Positions 63,538-64,000 of a stretch of DNA of 64,000 nt are shown here, piece by piece (within the stretch, counting starts at the first letter, position 1; each line of letters begins with the position of its first letter). The translations under genes and the position numbers were made by a program. The stretch lies in assembly GCF_002913225.1 (NCBI RefSeq), contig NZ_PPAW01000040.1, forward strand, positions 1-64,000, read 5' to 3'. This DNA is from Campylobacter concisus. Its GTDB lineage: Bacteria; Campylobacterota; Campylobacteria; Campylobacterales; Campylobacteraceae. Under the pieces are notes generated by a model. That model was not told the DNA's origin, searched no databases, and worked only from the letters and a program-made list of their open reading frames with translations.

Positions 63538-63852
63538 TTAAGCTGCGATACTTACGACTTTTACACGTGTAAATTGTCTTCTAAAGCCGCGTTTTAGTTT
63601 TGAGTCTTTACGTCTGCGTTTTTTGTAGATAACTACTTTTTTGTCTTTGCCTTCATTAACGACCTCAAGAACAACTTTTGCACCCTTAACAAATGGCGCA
63701 CCTACCTTTACTTCGCCGTCGTTTACAGCTAAAACTTCTGTAATCTCAACGGTTGATTTAGCTTCAGCGCTAAAGTGATCTAGCTTAAGGAACTCGCCCT
63801 CGCTAACACGATATTGCTTGCCGCCATGCTTAAATATAGCGTATTTTGACAT
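63538..63852 (-). CDS. rplU: Ribosomal protein bL21
   Basis: A 104-residue protein: [19 protein letters not shown] start, and the C-terminal [20 protein letters not shown] rRNA-binding block. First gene of the rplU-rpmA pair. Its promoter should lie in the 148 nt to the right edge; no clear box was picked. Confidence 0.97.
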   Translation of the reverse strand: MSKYAIFKHGGKQYRVSEGEFLKLDHFSAEAKSTVEITEVLAVNDGEVKVGAPFVKGAKVVLEVVNEGKDKKVVIYKKRRRKDSKLKRGFRRQFTRVKVVSIAA

Positions 63853-64000
63853 ACTCTACCTTTCTAAAATTTGGTAAGACCAAAAAGCACTTTTTTGCAA
63901 AAGATTTATGGAGCTTTGTTGGTTGTAAGGTGTGAATATTAGCTAAAAGTTTATAAATTCTACTTTAATGCCCCTGGTTTTATGATCTCACCCGCTAAAT

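Noticed and set aside
1-64000. CRISPR arrays, rRNA genes, riboswitches
   Set aside because: No regularly spaced repeats and no rRNA text were seen. No riboswitch aptamer was recognised by eye, although a covariance search would be needed to exclude one.

Overview
The window is a chromosomal segment of a Campylobacter-type epsilonproteobacterium. The support is AT-rich DNA full of AAATTT words, a dnaJ / racR-racS / recR block, an aroC-rnc-rnhA-TPR-dnaG block, a CosR-type response regulator, a trpGD fusion and fliN beside a FliO-like gene, all arrangements I know from Campylobacter. Periplasmic enzymes, DcuC and a TMAO-reductase relic suit a microaerobe or anaerobe of the C. concisus / curvus / showae kind. 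That species-level guess is inference only.

Layout. (1) 1-6.1 kb is core: a Y-family polymerase cut by the window edge, a decayed TorA/BisC-type molybdoenzyme relic, then aroC, rnc, rnhA and a TPR/zinc protein on the minus strand, with dnaG divergent. (2) 6.1-9.1 kb is an accessory island: an IS1595-like transposase wreck, an EcoRI-type adenine methyltransferase interrupted by a (TC)9 tract that puts it out of frame (phase OFF), and an overlapping DUF262-HNH nuclease. This is the best candidate here for an under-described system: a phase-variable two-gene modification/restriction module. (3) 9.2-15.1 kb is a five-gene catabolic operon (two M20 amidohydrolases, PepE, DcuC, PepT) that plausibly turns acyl-amino acids and Asp/Glu peptides into free acids linked to C4-dicarboxylate exchange. 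(4) 15.1-21.5 kb holds a PP-loop tRNA-thiolation-like enzyme, a truncated LapA-type adhesin, a relBE relic, an OB-fold membrane protein, an integrase relic and a MobV-like relaxase, which together are the debris of mobile DNA.

(5) 21.6-30.4 kb is a block with visibly more GC-rich codons: an AraC regulator followed by an aldo/keto reductase, four hydrolases (one frameshifted), a carboxymuconolactone-decarboxylase-like protein, an exported flavodoxin and a cupin relic. It looks like an acquired small-molecule redox/ester-hydrolysis cluster that is starting to decay. (6) 30.8-36 kb: tRNA-Met, YedE, moeA, a solitary TRAP binding protein and pyk. (7) 36.3-41.8 kb: a chemoreceptor with a CxxCH haem motif, dnaJ, racRS and recR. 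(8) 41.9-47.7 kb: trpGD-F-B-A with neither trpE nor trpC, then CheX-like, fliN and fliO-like genes. (9) 48-56.6 kb, all minus: Ppx/GppA, a histidine kinase with a CosR-type regulator that keeps its phospho-acceptor Asp, folB, plsY, a HerA-like ATPase, a PilZ protein and AhpC. (10) 56.8-63.9 kb: fabH-plsX-rpmF-yceD, ndk, ferredoxin, uvrA (+), and rpmA-rplU.

No CRISPR array, rRNA or intact insertion sequence is seen. One tRNA is present.
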